From a virus, in IMG/VR virus record IMGVR_UViG_3300023257_000013, positions 45,387-109,386 of that record: DNA of 64,000 nt, one strand, 5' to 3'. A program made the position numbers and the translations under genes. The notes under the pieces are model-generated. The model worked only from the letters and a program-made list of their open reading frames with translations. It was not told the DNA's origin and searched no databases. The stretch's first letter is position 1. Each line of letters opens with the position of its first letter. Shown here one piece after another: positions 23,101 through 33,500 of the stretch.

Positions 23101-26100
23101 TAGTTCTCCTCACCCGTGAAAGCGTCTACTACGCCCTCGTTGGCCTGACCGATGACGTTTTTGCTAGTGCTTTTCAGGTTGTCCGCCGCTGCCTTCTGCT
23201 GGGCGGCGAAGTCCTCATAGGTCTTTTTAAGATCCTTGATGGTCCTCACGACACTGCTGGGCTTCATGTCCGGAAGGGAACCCCGCAGAGCCTCCTGGGA
23301 CATCTCCCAATCCAAGGCCGGACCCATCGATGAGGACATCAGCAATCTGGTCACATCATCCAGTCCCTGTTCCCCCAAGGCCAACGGCAACGGGGAACTA
23401 GTCGGGGATCCGGGAGTGTCCACCTGGATAAAATCAGCATGCCCCGCAATGTCCAACAGGATGTCAGCCTCCGCTGCCTTACAGGTGCAGGTCGTCGTCT
23501 TGAGTCCTGATGTCAGTTCAGCCAGTGAATACCCAGCATTCACCAACGGGATCTTGTGGACCCCATCCTTGGCCTTGTCCGTCAGGAAGTTGATAAGATT
23601 GATCTGTAGCTCCGTGGGGTCACCAGTCGTTCGGGCCAACCCCAGGTCCAGGATCTGCTCATCCGTCAAGTTGTCTCGGAGGCTTTGCAAAACCTTGCGC
23701 TCAACCTCCTTCACGGAATCATCACCTTTACCCAGGGTGATGACGTCTACAATGTCCTCCACCAGATCTTGGCTCAACAGGGAGAGAGGGTCCTGCCTGG
23801 TCAACTGATCCAGGACACCACCGGGGTCTGTGTCCACGTCCCGCCCGTAACGATAGGAGCCGATCACGGTGTAGCCACGAGCGTCGGACACGGGGAACAC
23901 AGGAGGGTACGCTAACACCGTGATGGGTGTCCTGACCGTCCATGATTCAGAAAACTTCTTGGGGACCGTGTCACCGTAGGGACCGGCCAAAGTTTTCACA
24001 AAAAGGTCCAATCTCTCCATTGTGGTCTGGTGGCTGGTTTCTTGGGCTACGGTGCTCTCCAACCACTGGTCCTTAATGGCTCGCACCTGCTCCTGCACAT
24101 TCCCAGCGAACCACTGAGCCACGTTCTTCCACACATCGATGGAATTCCTGGTAGAGGAACCCCGAAACAATTTCTTGGAGGCACTGGGGTTGTCCGCCAG
24201 TTTGTAGGTGCTGAGTGGGGTGGTACTTGGCCACACGGCACCAAAGGCATAAAAAGCGTCGGGAATCACAACAAATGTGGAAAGATCTGCAATCGGCGCT
24301 GTGCCATGAGCGTTTGCTGCAAGAGCAGCCAGCACGAGACCCGTACTATTGAATAGGGTCAACCACACCGAGAACAGGCTTTGCGGTGTTTGCTCCAGAG
24401 TCGCTTTGGCAGCCAGGGTCACAATCTGACTTTCCACCTTGGAAAGGAACCCGCCCCCAAACTCCAAACTCCAGGAACGCTTTATAGTCTTGGACTTCCC
24501 CCGTGACAATGTGACCTCTACGGGACTAAACATCATCTCCCGGATCTCGTTGGTAGGAACGAACTCACCCCCCGCTATCCTGTTGGTCAACACCTTGATC
24601 CCCCAGATGGGAACTCGTGCCCCCAACTGCGCCTGGGGCAGTACCCCATTAGGCTGGATCTCGATCTCATTGGAGGGCAGGAACGTCGGCACGGGCAGTG
24701 TTTTCCCCGCCATGTCATTGGGCGTCAGTGTATCGCTGCTAGTTCCGGTGTCCGTTTTTTTGATCTTCTTTACGGGTTGCCCTTGGTACTCTTTCTGAGG
24801 ATGTGACGCCGAGTAGTAACGGTACATCCCAGGCAGTGAACCATTGGAAAGAGACGCCTTCTTGTCCCCCAACAGGTCCAGGAGGGTCGTGGTGGCGTTG
24901 GGATCCTTGTAGGCTGTCCCGAACTGTGCGTCCTTGAGGAACCGATTCCCTGTCCTTCGGATAAGCTCCACGAAATAGCCTACCGAGGCGGTGTCGGATG
25001 AGTCCCCCAGGCTTTCATCAAAGGCAGTTATTGCTGAGTCGAACTGGGCTCTGACTTTAGCAACCTTGGCCTCAGCCGCAGTCACCGCTGCCTGTGCCTT
25101 TGTTTTGTCCTTCGCAGTGGACTGCACATCGTTTTTGTTCAAATCAGACTGTTTATTTTGGGCCACTCCCAGTGCCCTGTTGGCTTTTTCAAAGTCCTTC
25201 CGCAATTGTACCTGGTTTATTGTGAACTTTGCCTGCCTGTCCTGATACATTGCAGCAACCACCTTGATGGGGATCCCCCCCAGCTCATTTGGTTGCGACG
25301 GGTCCGTGGGGTACCAGAAACTGATTGTGTTCCCATCATCAGCGGACATCGTGAACAGCGGTCCTGGATTTCCCTTATCCGTCACCGTGAGGATGTTGAG
25401 ATCCACCCCCATCTTGAGAAGCCCAAAGAGAGACTGGTAGGAGTCCAAGGAGTCGATATCGGATCCAACAAGGAAGAACAACGGATTGAACTGTTCCGGG
25501 TCAAGGGCCATCACCACGTTGGGGAACCCCGACAACTGTGGTCTCCCGTCCTTTCCCTGTACCTCAAGCGGAGTGGGTGGGAAGGCTGGATAATCCAACT
25601 TAATAGCATCGATGCCGGACAACACGGGGTTCGTCCCCAGGGTCTCCACTTGCGCTGGATCCCCCGGAGCATAGAACTTGGCCCGCTTCCCAATAAGTTG
25701 TAGCGTGGTGGTACACTGGCCACCCACCTGATAGGCGTGAGCGAAACTGTTGCAGTAGTAGAAACAGTCCAGATAGGGGATGTACACGGGATACCCAGGA
25801 CGCAACTCAGGACGCATCGGGATCGTTACCGAAGCGGAGTTGGCAGGAGCGTTCATTATGTCCATGCGGTTGATGGCGGAGAAGAACATCGACTTGGTGT
25901 CATTGAAATACGCCGTTTCATAATTTCCTGGACGCCACCCAAATTGTGCGACCAAACGGTAGTCGATATACTGGCCCTGAACCCCCCACTCCCCCTCGAC
26001 CCCATGCCCCACGATGTTTTTGGTGAACGTCCCCTTCACGGTCATGTAGGTGACCTGGGGTTCCTTCTCGTCAAAGTTGATGGAGATGATGTCGATGTCC

Positions 26101-28145
26101 TCCAGCCGGTACACACGACTGCCGGAGGTGTCCAGATTGTACATTGGGGGCTTGAAGACGAAGTCCCCATCCACATCCTGGTAGAACTCGAACCCCGTGA
26201 CCTCACACACCTTCTGTGCGATGTCCAGTTTGGACTCGTAGGTGCTCTCGAAAAGCTGCACCTGGCCCCATTGGGAGATGTTGTTCACGAAAGCAATCAT
26301 TTCGGCCAGGTTCAACTCGAATGACGGAGTAGGAGAATCAGGGTTGTTCGGGTTCGATCGTGCGAACTTCAGGGCCTCAATCATCTGCTTCCGGCGGTCC
26401 TCGCTAGAAGGTCTCAGCAGCCCTAATGTCAATGCAGCAGAAAAAATGTCACCCGACCGACTTGTACCCTTGTCCTGGAAGCGACTTTTCAGTAACCGGG
26501 TAAGCTCTGAACCCTTAAGACGACTCAGGAAGGTGGCCTGTGCCGAGTTGAACAACGACCCTGAAGCACCGTGGAGACGGAGCTTCGTTTCCCGCTGATT
26601 GAAACGGTGCTGCCAGTATCTCAGGTTCAAACTGAAAAGGCTCTCCCCCGTAATTGGTGAACGAGCAGTCTGGTTCGTCTTCTTGGACAAAGCATAGGCG
26701 ACACCACCAGCCGCCCCAGCGGTGTCATTGTGCAGCGTGTACATGATCTCGTAGGGGTGCATCCCCGTGAAATTGTGCCCAACCATGGACACACGGGCTT
26801 TAGAGTTTTGAGGGCGTGCCCCGAAGAGGGAAGCATTGGTGCTCATCTGGTGATACTGCCAGAAATGGAGCATTGAGGCGCACTGGATGGTGATGTTCTG
26901 TGATCCAGCGCTCCAGGAGTGTGCCACCGACGTCACCACCCCGTGGAAGGTGTGGTAGTAGGGGTAGGCCAACATGTTCTCAAGCTCAACCCCGGACAAT
27001 CCGGCCTCGTTCACCAAAGAGTCACCCCACGACACATCCGAGGGGTTGACGGTGGACCCCGGTGTGGGTGTCACAACAGGGGCTGAGACCGGCTCAGAAC
27101 CCGGTGCATAATCGTCAGTAGTCACCCCTGCTGCCTCGCCCTTCCAGTATGCCAGGTGATCCTTAAACTCCCCAATAGTTTTAGCACGCTGTTCTGCGGG
27201 TGCATTGGAACCATCAAGACCGACGTTTTTCCCCCTCCACAACTCCCCAGCCCACAGATCCGTCAACGTGTCAGAATCCTTGCCCTTCATGGCGTTCTGG
27301 TATGTGTAAGCCATCGTCCAGGTAGCCAACCGGGGGTCAATCAAATCGGAATGTTCCCAAGTGATCCGGGGATCTTCGGCAAAGTTGTCAAACCACTTAC
27401 TTAAAACCTGAGTGGACCCGAAAGCCGTGTTAGTGTCCGGTTCCGTTTCCGAATCCTTCTTCTCTTGATTCCGACCCGCTGGCAGGATTTTGCTCTCCCG
27501 CATCAGATTGCCCAGCAGCCACTCTAGGGGAACCCCCGTTTCCTCGGACGCTGCCATCGCAATGTAGAGAACCCGTTCCCGAGGAAAATCTTGGATTGTC
27601 TGAGGCCCCTCCAAGGCCCACAGTTGATCCAACTGCGCTGCGTAAGCCTCCAGTTGGACATTCTTTTTCAGGTCCACCCCAGGAATGAGGATCGGTGTCT
27701 CGCCCAGGGTGGACTCCATGTGCCCGCTGTACGTGGTGTTGCTGTAGTCGATGTTAGACTCACCCGAGGCTTCAAACGTGATCTCGGGGTTGTTCATGGC
27801 TGTTCCCAGATTGGAATACAGCCCCTTCACAGGGAAGTACCCCCGCATGTAGATGTGAACCTCCAACCCTGGGTGCAGGAGGAACTGGGCATCACGAGCG
27901 AACGAATCTATGTGGTGGACCGGAACGCTCAATGTAAAGTTACCTGACGCCCCCGCTGCGTCACAACCAGCGTCCACTGACACCGATGTCACAAACTGCT
28001 GGATGTTGATTGCGCTATGGCACTTCTGGCAACCAGGAAGAGAGATGTCCCCGTTGATGTACACGAGGGCATCAGGTGTGTGCTGGACAACTTTGCGCTG
28101 GCCCAACCTCCAGGTGCCAACATAAGGTCTGTGCATTAAGCCCAT
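23100..28145 (-). CDS. Baseplate hub protein with embedded lytic transglycosylase domain
   Basis: A 1681-aa protein starting at ATG 28145 (GAGGTAA upstream; Met4 is a second option). The N-terminal region with a Cys pair (GCQKC) and FTLSVPVHHIDSFARDAQFL to LEVHIYMRGYFP is hub-like (gp27/gpD type). At residues ~190-320 an SLT-like domain follows: GVPLEWLLGNLMRESKILPA with candidate catalytic Glu217, then TNTAFGSTQVLSKWFD and AYTYQNAM. Hub-like sequence resumes (TFHGVVTSVAHSWSAGSQNI). A coiled coil lies at ~1000-1075 (Ala/Lys-rich, AAVTAAEAKVAKVRAQFD). The role would be the baseplate centre that also digests peptidoglycan during DNA delivery. It is much larger than T4 gp27 (391 aa). The SLT call rests on motif pattern and position. 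Confidence 0.75.
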   Translation of the reverse strand: MGLMHRPYVGTWRLGQRKVVQHTPDALVYINGDISLPGCQKCHSAINIQQFVTSVSVDAGCDAAGASGNFTLSVPVHHIDSFARDAQFLLHPGLEVHIYMRGYFPVKGLYSNLGTAMNNPEITFEASGESNIDYSNTTYSGHMESTLGETPILIPGVDLKKNVQLEAYAAQLDQLWALEGPQTIQDFPRERVLYIAMAASEETGVPLEWLLGNLMRESKILPAGRNQEKKDSETEPDTNTAFGSTQVLSKWFDNFAEDPRITWEHSDLIDPRLATWTMAYTYQNAMKGKDSDTLTDLWAGELWRGKNVGLDGSNAPAEQRAKTIGEFKDHLAYWKGEAAGVTTDDYAPGSEPVSAPVVTPTPGSTVNPSDVSWGDSLVNEAGLSGVELENMLAYPYYHTFHGVVTSVAHSWSAGSQNITIQCASMLHFWQYHQMSTNASLFGARPQNSKARVSMVGHNFTGMHPYEIMYTLHNDTAGAAGGVAYALSKKTNQTARSPITGESLFSLNLRYWQHRFNQRETKLRLHGASGSLFNSAQATFLSRLKGSELTRLLKSRFQDKGTSRSGDIFSAALTLGLLRPSSEDRRKQMIEALKFARSNPNNPDSPTPSFELNLAEMIAFVNNISQWGQVQLFESTYESKLDIAQKVCEVTGFEFYQDVDGDFVFKPPMYNLDTSGSRVYRLEDIDIISINFDEKEPQVTYMTVKGTFTKNIVGHGVEGEWGVQGQYIDYRLVAQFGWRPGNYETAYFNDTKSMFFSAINRMDIMNAPANSASVTIPMRPELRPGYPVYIPYLDCFYYCNSFAHAYQVGGQCTTTLQLIGKRAKFYAPGDPAQVETLGTNPVLSGIDAIKLDYPAFPPTPLEVQGKDGRPQLSGFPNVVMALDPEQFNPLFFLVGSDIDSLDSYQSLFGLLKMGVDLNILTVTDKGNPGPLFTMSADDGNTISFWYPTDPSQPNELGGIPIKVVAAMYQDRQAKFTINQVQLRKDFEKANRALGVAQNKQSDLNKNDVQSTAKDKTKAQAAVTAAEAKVAKVRAQFDSAITAFDESLGDSSDTASVGYFVELIRRTGNRFLKDAQFGTAYKDPNATTTLLDLLGDKKASLSNGSLPGMYRYYSASHPQKEYQGQPVKKIKKTDTGTSSDTLTPNDMAGKTLPVPTFLPSNEIEIQPNGVLPQAQLGARVPIWGIKVLTNRIAGGEFVPTNEIREMMFSPVEVTLSRGKSKTIKRSWSLEFGGGFLSKVESQIVTLAAKATLEQTPQSLFSVWLTLFNSTGLVLAALAANAHGTAPIADLSTFVVIPDAFYAFGAVWPSTTPLSTYKLADNPSASKKLFRGSSTRNSIDVWKNVAQWFAGNVQEQVRAIKDQWLESTVAQETSHQTTMERLDLFVKTLAGPYGDTVPKKFSESWTVRTPITVLAYPPVFPVSDARGYTVIGSYRYGRDVDTDPGGVLDQLTRQDPLSLLSQDLVEDIVDVITLGKGDDSVKEVERKVLQSLRDNLTDEQILDLGLARTTGDPTELQINLINFLTDKAKDGVHKIPLVNAGYSLAELTSGLKTTTCTCKAAEADILLDIAGHADFIQVDTPGSPTSSPLPLALGEQGLDDVTRLLMSSSMGPALDWEMSQEALRGSLPDMKPSSVVRTIKDLKKTYEDFAAQQKAAADNLKSTSKNVIGQANEGVVDAFTGEEN

Positions 28146-28148
28146 CCG

Positions 28149-29900
28149 TTACCTCAGTCCAAAAGGCCCGGAAAACTGCGTGGCCTCTGTCGTCACGATA
28201 CGTTGCCCAAGGGGTTCATTAACTTTGGGGTCCTCAAAACCACCGGAACCCACAGGAGTCCCACCAGTGCCTCCTCCTGACTTGGTGAACCCCGTTCCTT
28301 TTTCCAAGGGGGACTCCAAACCACCAGGCACCAAAACCCCGAAATCATCTCCGGTGGCAATGTGTCCCTGAGTTGTCACCCGAGGCTTCCCATCAGGACC
28401 TAACCCAACCGAGTAATTTCCTGGCTGGTTCTGGGCCTGATTTGCTTCTCCATAGTACCGAGGATCACTTGGACTGAGCGTCGGGGACTTCATGGGCATG
28501 ACTACGAAAGGCTGCTGTGCCATATCCGCCATTGCCGACACGGTGAATTCAATGGAAAACTCCACACCACCAAGCTCATTACCCTCATCATAGGTCCAGT
28601 TGAAACTCTCGATGTGTCCATAGTAGACCCACTGGTCATAATGAATCGACAAGGCCCCAACGAAATGGTGGGCGTTGGACTTGCCAATGGTGTCATAGAT
28701 ATACCCGTTGCTCTTGTAGAGGTGAAAAGCGTTCATCAGGTTCTGCCAGGAAAGGGAGTCCCGCTTGCTGGCGTACTGGACCCCCCGGCCCCCGGACACA
28801 AAGGCACCGCAACGAGCCGAGATGGAAAGCGTCGGCTGCTCCTCGCCCCAGGCATGGAATACGAACCCGTACCGGGTCCGCTCCTGGAACTGTTGGATCT
28901 TCGTGTAATCCATAGAAAGAGACGCAGGGTTGATGAGCATCACCAGCGGTGGGATCTGCATGATCCCTGAAACCTGTCGGGCGATATCAACCGCCGCCAG
29001 CATATCAGCGATGGCGGGTTCTCCAAGGTTCGTTTGGCTTGTGGTGGGCTGGACCTCCCCCCAGGTCAGATGCTCCTTCTGGGAGTTGGCCTGAATGAAA
29101 CCCTGGAGGGATCCAGTCTTCCCGTTGACTCCTACAGCCAAGGCAGACTGAGCCACCGCTGTCCGAGCGGCCTCGTAACCCTTGTAGCCCGACATTGCAT
29201 TGGCAAAGGCATCCAGGCTGATGTTGTTCCCCTGTCTTGCCAGAAATCCACCGTCCTCACCGAAAGGCAGCGGGGGTTCCACCTGGAACATGAAGGGGGA
29301 CAACTGACGAAGAAGCGCCTGAGACGCCTCGGGGGAGGGCAGCAACGAGTTCTCTACCTCGATCCCCACCTCGGGGCCGACCTGAAGGGGCAGGAACTCA
29401 GCGGGTGCAGGCGGAGTCTTTACTGATTGGGCCACCAGTTCGTCCCTGCTGCGATTGTACAGGTTCAGCCTGTCCCCAGGGTCAGTACTGCCGAAGCGGT
29501 CGCTAGGGTCCAAGCCCCCTAAATGATCCTCATAGTCCTGCTGGAGAGCACCCAGGTTCTCCTGTGTGGAAAGGCCAGGATCATCAGGAACTGCGGCGTC
29601 AGGCTTGGCCGGATCGTACACCTGAGCCTGTGGGGGTGCCGGTGCCTTTGGCTTAGACCCTGATCCCGACTTTGCAGTAGTGCTTCCAGGGATTGACTGA
29701 GCCTGTGAGTTGTCTGGGAATTCCTCATGATGGAAAACCCCGGAATCTTCCTGCCACCACTCCTTTACCAGCGCCCATCCCTTTTTCGCTAACTCCTTCT
29801 GTTCCTTCTTGTAAGCCTCATTTCGCTGCTTGACCAATGTGTCCTGGTAGTCTCGTTGCTCTAGCTCATCAGCCAATGCCCATGGGTCATCAAAAGGCAT
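28149..29900 (-). CDS. Baseplate/tail-tip protein, larger member of a paralogous pair
   Basis: A 583-aa protein. The N-terminal ~60 residues are a highly charged helix (LEQRDYQDTLVKQRNEAYKK), followed by a Pro/Asp/Gly-rich linker. The folded core at ~310-480 has MLINPASLSMDYTKIQQFQE, HAWGEEQPTLSISARCGAF, NAFHLYKSNGYIYDTIG and WVYYGHIESFNWTYDEGN, a pattern seen in phage tail-tip proteins linking the tube to the hub. The same motif order recurs in the next gene (29909-30538), so the two are paralogues. The C-terminal ~90 residues are Gly/Pro-rich and disordered. It lies directly between the hub gene and its paralogue. I infer a connector at the tube-baseplate junction. Confidence 0.6.
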   Translation of the reverse strand: MPFDDPWALADELEQRDYQDTLVKQRNEAYKKEQKELAKKGWALVKEWWQEDSGVFHHEEFPDNSQAQSIPGSTTAKSGSGSKPKAPAPPQAQVYDPAKPDAAVPDDPGLSTQENLGALQQDYEDHLGGLDPSDRFGSTDPGDRLNLYNRSRDELVAQSVKTPPAPAEFLPLQVGPEVGIEVENSLLPSPEASQALLRQLSPFMFQVEPPLPFGEDGGFLARQGNNISLDAFANAMSGYKGYEAARTAVAQSALAVGVNGKTGSLQGFIQANSQKEHLTWGEVQPTTSQTNLGEPAIADMLAAVDIARQVSGIMQIPPLVMLINPASLSMDYTKIQQFQERTRYGFVFHAWGEEQPTLSISARCGAFVSGGRGVQYASKRDSLSWQNLMNAFHLYKSNGYIYDTIGKSNAHHFVGALSIHYDQWVYYGHIESFNWTYDEGNELGGVEFSIEFTVSAMADMAQQPFVVMPMKSPTLSPSDPRYYGEANQAQNQPGNYSVGLGPDGKPRVTTQGHIATGDDFGVLVPGGLESPLEKGTGFTKSGGGTGGTPVGSGGFEDPKVNEPLGQRIVTTEATQFSGPFGLR

Positions 29901-29908
29901 GCGCCCCC

Positions 29909-30538
29909 CTACCCGACCAGGCCGGGAACACGAGACCGGAAGCGTAGCACCTCTCGGTCAATCGTGAAGTTCGCCGTAAGCTGAAACTGGAATGGTTCCG
30001 CAGCGTCCTCTGACACAGTAAAGGCAGAGAACCAACCCAGATGGACACCCCCGTCGAAGGTCACCTTGATGATACCCTGGAACACGATTTTACCAGCAAC
30101 GTCGTAGATGCTTCCGTTGTTGTGGAACAGGGCCAACAGGTCTAGATACTTGTCGTAGGCAATGGTCTCCCGCCGGGTGCCTCCGGTGTCAAAACTTCCG
30201 GGGCCACCTGTGATGTTGGACAACCCAGAGTAAGCCCGCATGAAGCCACCCGTGACCATGTTGAAATTGATGGTTCGGGCACCCTCCCCCCAGTGCTGCT
30301 CTACGAAACCCCCTCGGGTCTGGATGCGCTCGATCTGTTTGGCGTAATTGAACTCCACGGACTGAGGGGGGACGTGAAGGAGGAGCTTCAGGCTCTCGGG
30401 TAGGATGCTGGTCTCCATGTCCGGGCCGAGGATGTCAAAAACAAAAGGCCGGACGGCAAGGCTCGGGTCAAACTCATCCTGTGCCGACTTGAATGCCGAC
30501 CTGAAAATGGGACTCGTTTTGCCTGAACCTAGTGCCAT
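29909..30538 (-). CDS. Baseplate/tail-tip protein, smaller member of a paralogous pair
   Basis: A 209-aa protein starting just after the tape measure stop. The motifs LLHVPPQSVEFNYAKQIERI, EQHWGEGARTINFNMVTGGF, LALFHNNGSIYDVAG, HLGWFSAFTVSEDAAEPFQF and LTANFTIDRE follow the same order and spacing as the core of the 583-aa neighbour. It lacks that protein's charged N-terminal helix and disordered tails. Similar small proteins encoded right after the tape measure gene in myophages cap the lower end of the tube. That role is inferred from synteny. No signal peptide or enzyme motif was seen. Confidence 0.6.
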   Translation of the reverse strand: MALGSGKTSPIFRSAFKSAQDEFDPSLAVRPFVFDILGPDMETSILPESLKLLLHVPPQSVEFNYAKQIERIQTRGGFVEQHWGEGARTINFNMVTGGFMRAYSGLSNITGGPGSFDTGGTRRETIAYDKYLDLLALFHNNGSIYDVAGKIVFQGIIKVTFDGGVHLGWFSAFTVSEDAAEPFQFQLTANFTIDREVLRFRSRVPGLVG

Positions 30539-30539
30539 C

Positions 30540-33500
30540 TTAACTCAACAGCCCCGCATCCTGTGCCCTGGTGATCATGCTCAGAACCCCTGGACCTTCA
30601 CCGTAGAGATGGAAAGTATTCGACCCCTTACCGCCGCCTTTACCCGCTTGACTCAAGGCCCCACCAGGCTTCGAGAAGACCCCCACGTCGTTAGCGTCCA
30701 CCCGCTGGGCAAACTTGATGCCGCCCCGACCCACCTGCATGACAAAGTCCTCAGCCTTGGGTTTGTCCAGCCACTCATTCAACTGCAAAGCAGCAGCGGG
30801 GGAAAGAGATTCTGAATCGCCCAGGTCTCGGAGGATCAGTGCCGCTCGATCCTTCAGCCCTGCCTGCGACCCCACCCCCTTGCCACTAACGAGCGCCTCC
30901 GCTCCACCCTCAGCCGAGGTCTTACTCATCCCTGTCTGCCGCAGGTAACTGGTGATGTTTTCTACTTGCTCTTTCCGTTTGTCAGCCCTGCCCTGCTTCA
31001 CAATCTCCGTGGCCAGTTCTGCGGCACGGGACTTGGCGTAACCCTTAGTGAAGAACTTGTCATCAGCGACCTCCAGCACTCTCGTTTGATCCTTGAGGGT
31101 CTGGTTCTGCTTCGCTGTGTCGGCTTCCATTTGGGAGATGATGTCCTCGGTGTTCGCTTTTTGAACATCCTCCCAAGCTTCCTCCATCTGCGAAGGCATA
31201 TAATACGTGCCGTCAATCGTCTGCCCCTCCGAAGTATCCGGTTTGGCAAAAGTTCCGCCACCGGTCTCCGCCGTCATCTTCCTTTTTGTCCAGTACTGAG
31301 CAAGCTGGGTACGTTTGTCGAGTCGCCTCTCTGCTACATCGGCAGCATCCCGAGTTGTTGGGTAGGGCTTCGCTGCTTGGGCCACCTCAGAAGCCTTCGC
31401 AGCCGCAGCCAAGGCTTCCTTCATTCCGGCCTTTCGGGCACTGGTAGGGATGGCTCGTGTCTGTGTTGCGTCTGGAGCGCCCAAATGAAGTTGTGACCTC
31501 ACCTCCTCTTCGGTACGGCCAGGTGTGAAAAGCCCTCGTGACGTCTGTCGAGACAACGTTCGAAGATCCTTGTCCAGGACGGCAGCCTTTGTCCTTTGTC
31601 GGGTAAGCGTCATTTCGGCGGCACCAATCTTGGCCCGCAACGCATCCTTCCCCTCAGCAGTTTCTGTAGGGATTTCGGACTGCCACTTCGAAATCTTTTT
31701 TGACAACTCTCCTTGCTCGTCCCGGTTCTTCTCCAGTTCCTTGTTTATCTTATCAGACACGGCACCACGAACGGCCTTATCATCTCCACCGCCAAGCCAA
31801 TTGACGATGTCCTCAACACCATGATGGATCTTCTCCAGCCAGTATTCGACACCTTGCTCCAGGACTTTAGCGATCTCAGTGGTGTTGCGGGCAATGTCCT
31901 GGGCCAATTGGATGTCCGGGGCCAGTCCATCCTTAGCCGCCTGGGCAAAAATGTCACCCTGGCCCTGGATGTAATCCGCCATGTTATCCAGTTTCTCACC
32001 CCATTGGATGGTACCATTCTCTGCCAAGTGCGCTGAGTACACAGCGCCATCCTTGACAGCAGCACCGTATGCCTTGATCTGGTCCTCCATATCGTCTCTA
32101 GAAAGCTGCTGCCCCTCTTTTGCCTGCTTGTCTAGTTTTTCCCAGTTGCCATGCATCGTGCGGTCAATCCGAATCAACTGCTGAAGCGACTCACCAGTAA
32201 TCCCTGACATCTTCTCAAAGGCGATGAGCTGTTTTAGCCCCATCTCGTGGAGGGGTTTACCAATGAAGGACTGACCTTGAGCCAACGTCATCGCCAGCTT
32301 GCCACCTATGTCTAAACCCCCCAGGGCCTTGGCCATCGCAAACTCATCACCACCTACGCCCCCAGCAACCTGTTGTAGATTAGTCAACTGCCGAACCAGA
32401 TCTTCATTCCCGCTCAAAGCAGCGTCAGTCAACAAATCCGTCAGTTTGTCCTCCGACATTTTACTGAGTTTGTCTACCAATTCGTCCGCCGCCGCTGCCC
32501 TGTGGGCCTTAGACATCTTGGCTAGATTTGTGGGATCCAGATCGACCCCAATCCCCTTAAGGAGACCAGCAACCTCAGCACCACCCGCTGCAGACTGATT
32601 AATCAATTTCTCCATGAAATCTCGGGAAATGTCCTCGGCAGAACCACCGATGATCTGCTGCGTTTTTCTTGCACCTGTTGTTTTCACCCGAACAATCCTA
32701 TCCGTCATCGACTCGTCAGTGAAACCCTTCGTCAGGCCCTGGATATACTCACCAGCCTTGGAGGCACCCAGGATTTTGCCGAGCGTCATAAGCATCCCAG
32801 CAGTTTCATTCAATCGGACATTGTACATGGACATGCCGGAGGTGGCCTGTAACACCATTCCGTAGAACCGTTTAATCCCGAAACCCGAGTCTCGGGCTGC
32901 GATATGAATAGCGCTCAACCCCTCCTGCACCGTTTTGAAATCAGCGCCCAACTCCTCCATCCAGGTAGCAATGTTCCCCGCCATGACCTGAGTCCCCTGC
33001 CCGAATAGCTTGGAGTAGACCATGGTCAATTGGGTAGCGTCCCGAAGCTTCTCCATCTCCTCCCGAACGTTTTTGACGTTGCCCCGGATCTCCCGGAAAG
33101 TCAGACCGGCCTCAGCGTAGGCTCCCAACACCTCCAGGTGGTCCTTGGCTGTGGTGCCCCAGATCCGATTAAAGTCGGAAGCTAAGGTGAAGGTTTCTCG
33201 GACATGACCAAGTTGTGTGTCTAACTCCCCGAACTTACCCGTCAACTCCCCTGCCGCCACCCCCGACTCTAGAATAGTGTGGTGCAACTCCTTGGCATGG
33301 GAGTCTACCATCAGAAGGATAGCCACTATGGCAGCGAACCCCGCAGCGATACTCCCGATGGCGATGAGAGCCGGACCAAGCTGGGCGAGGATTTTGCCTA
33401 CCCCCCCCATAGCGCCACCGTCCTTGCCCTTCTTCACCATTCCCTCACCAGCCTTCTGTGTGAGGGTACCTAACTGAGTCAACGGACCTTTCATCATCCG

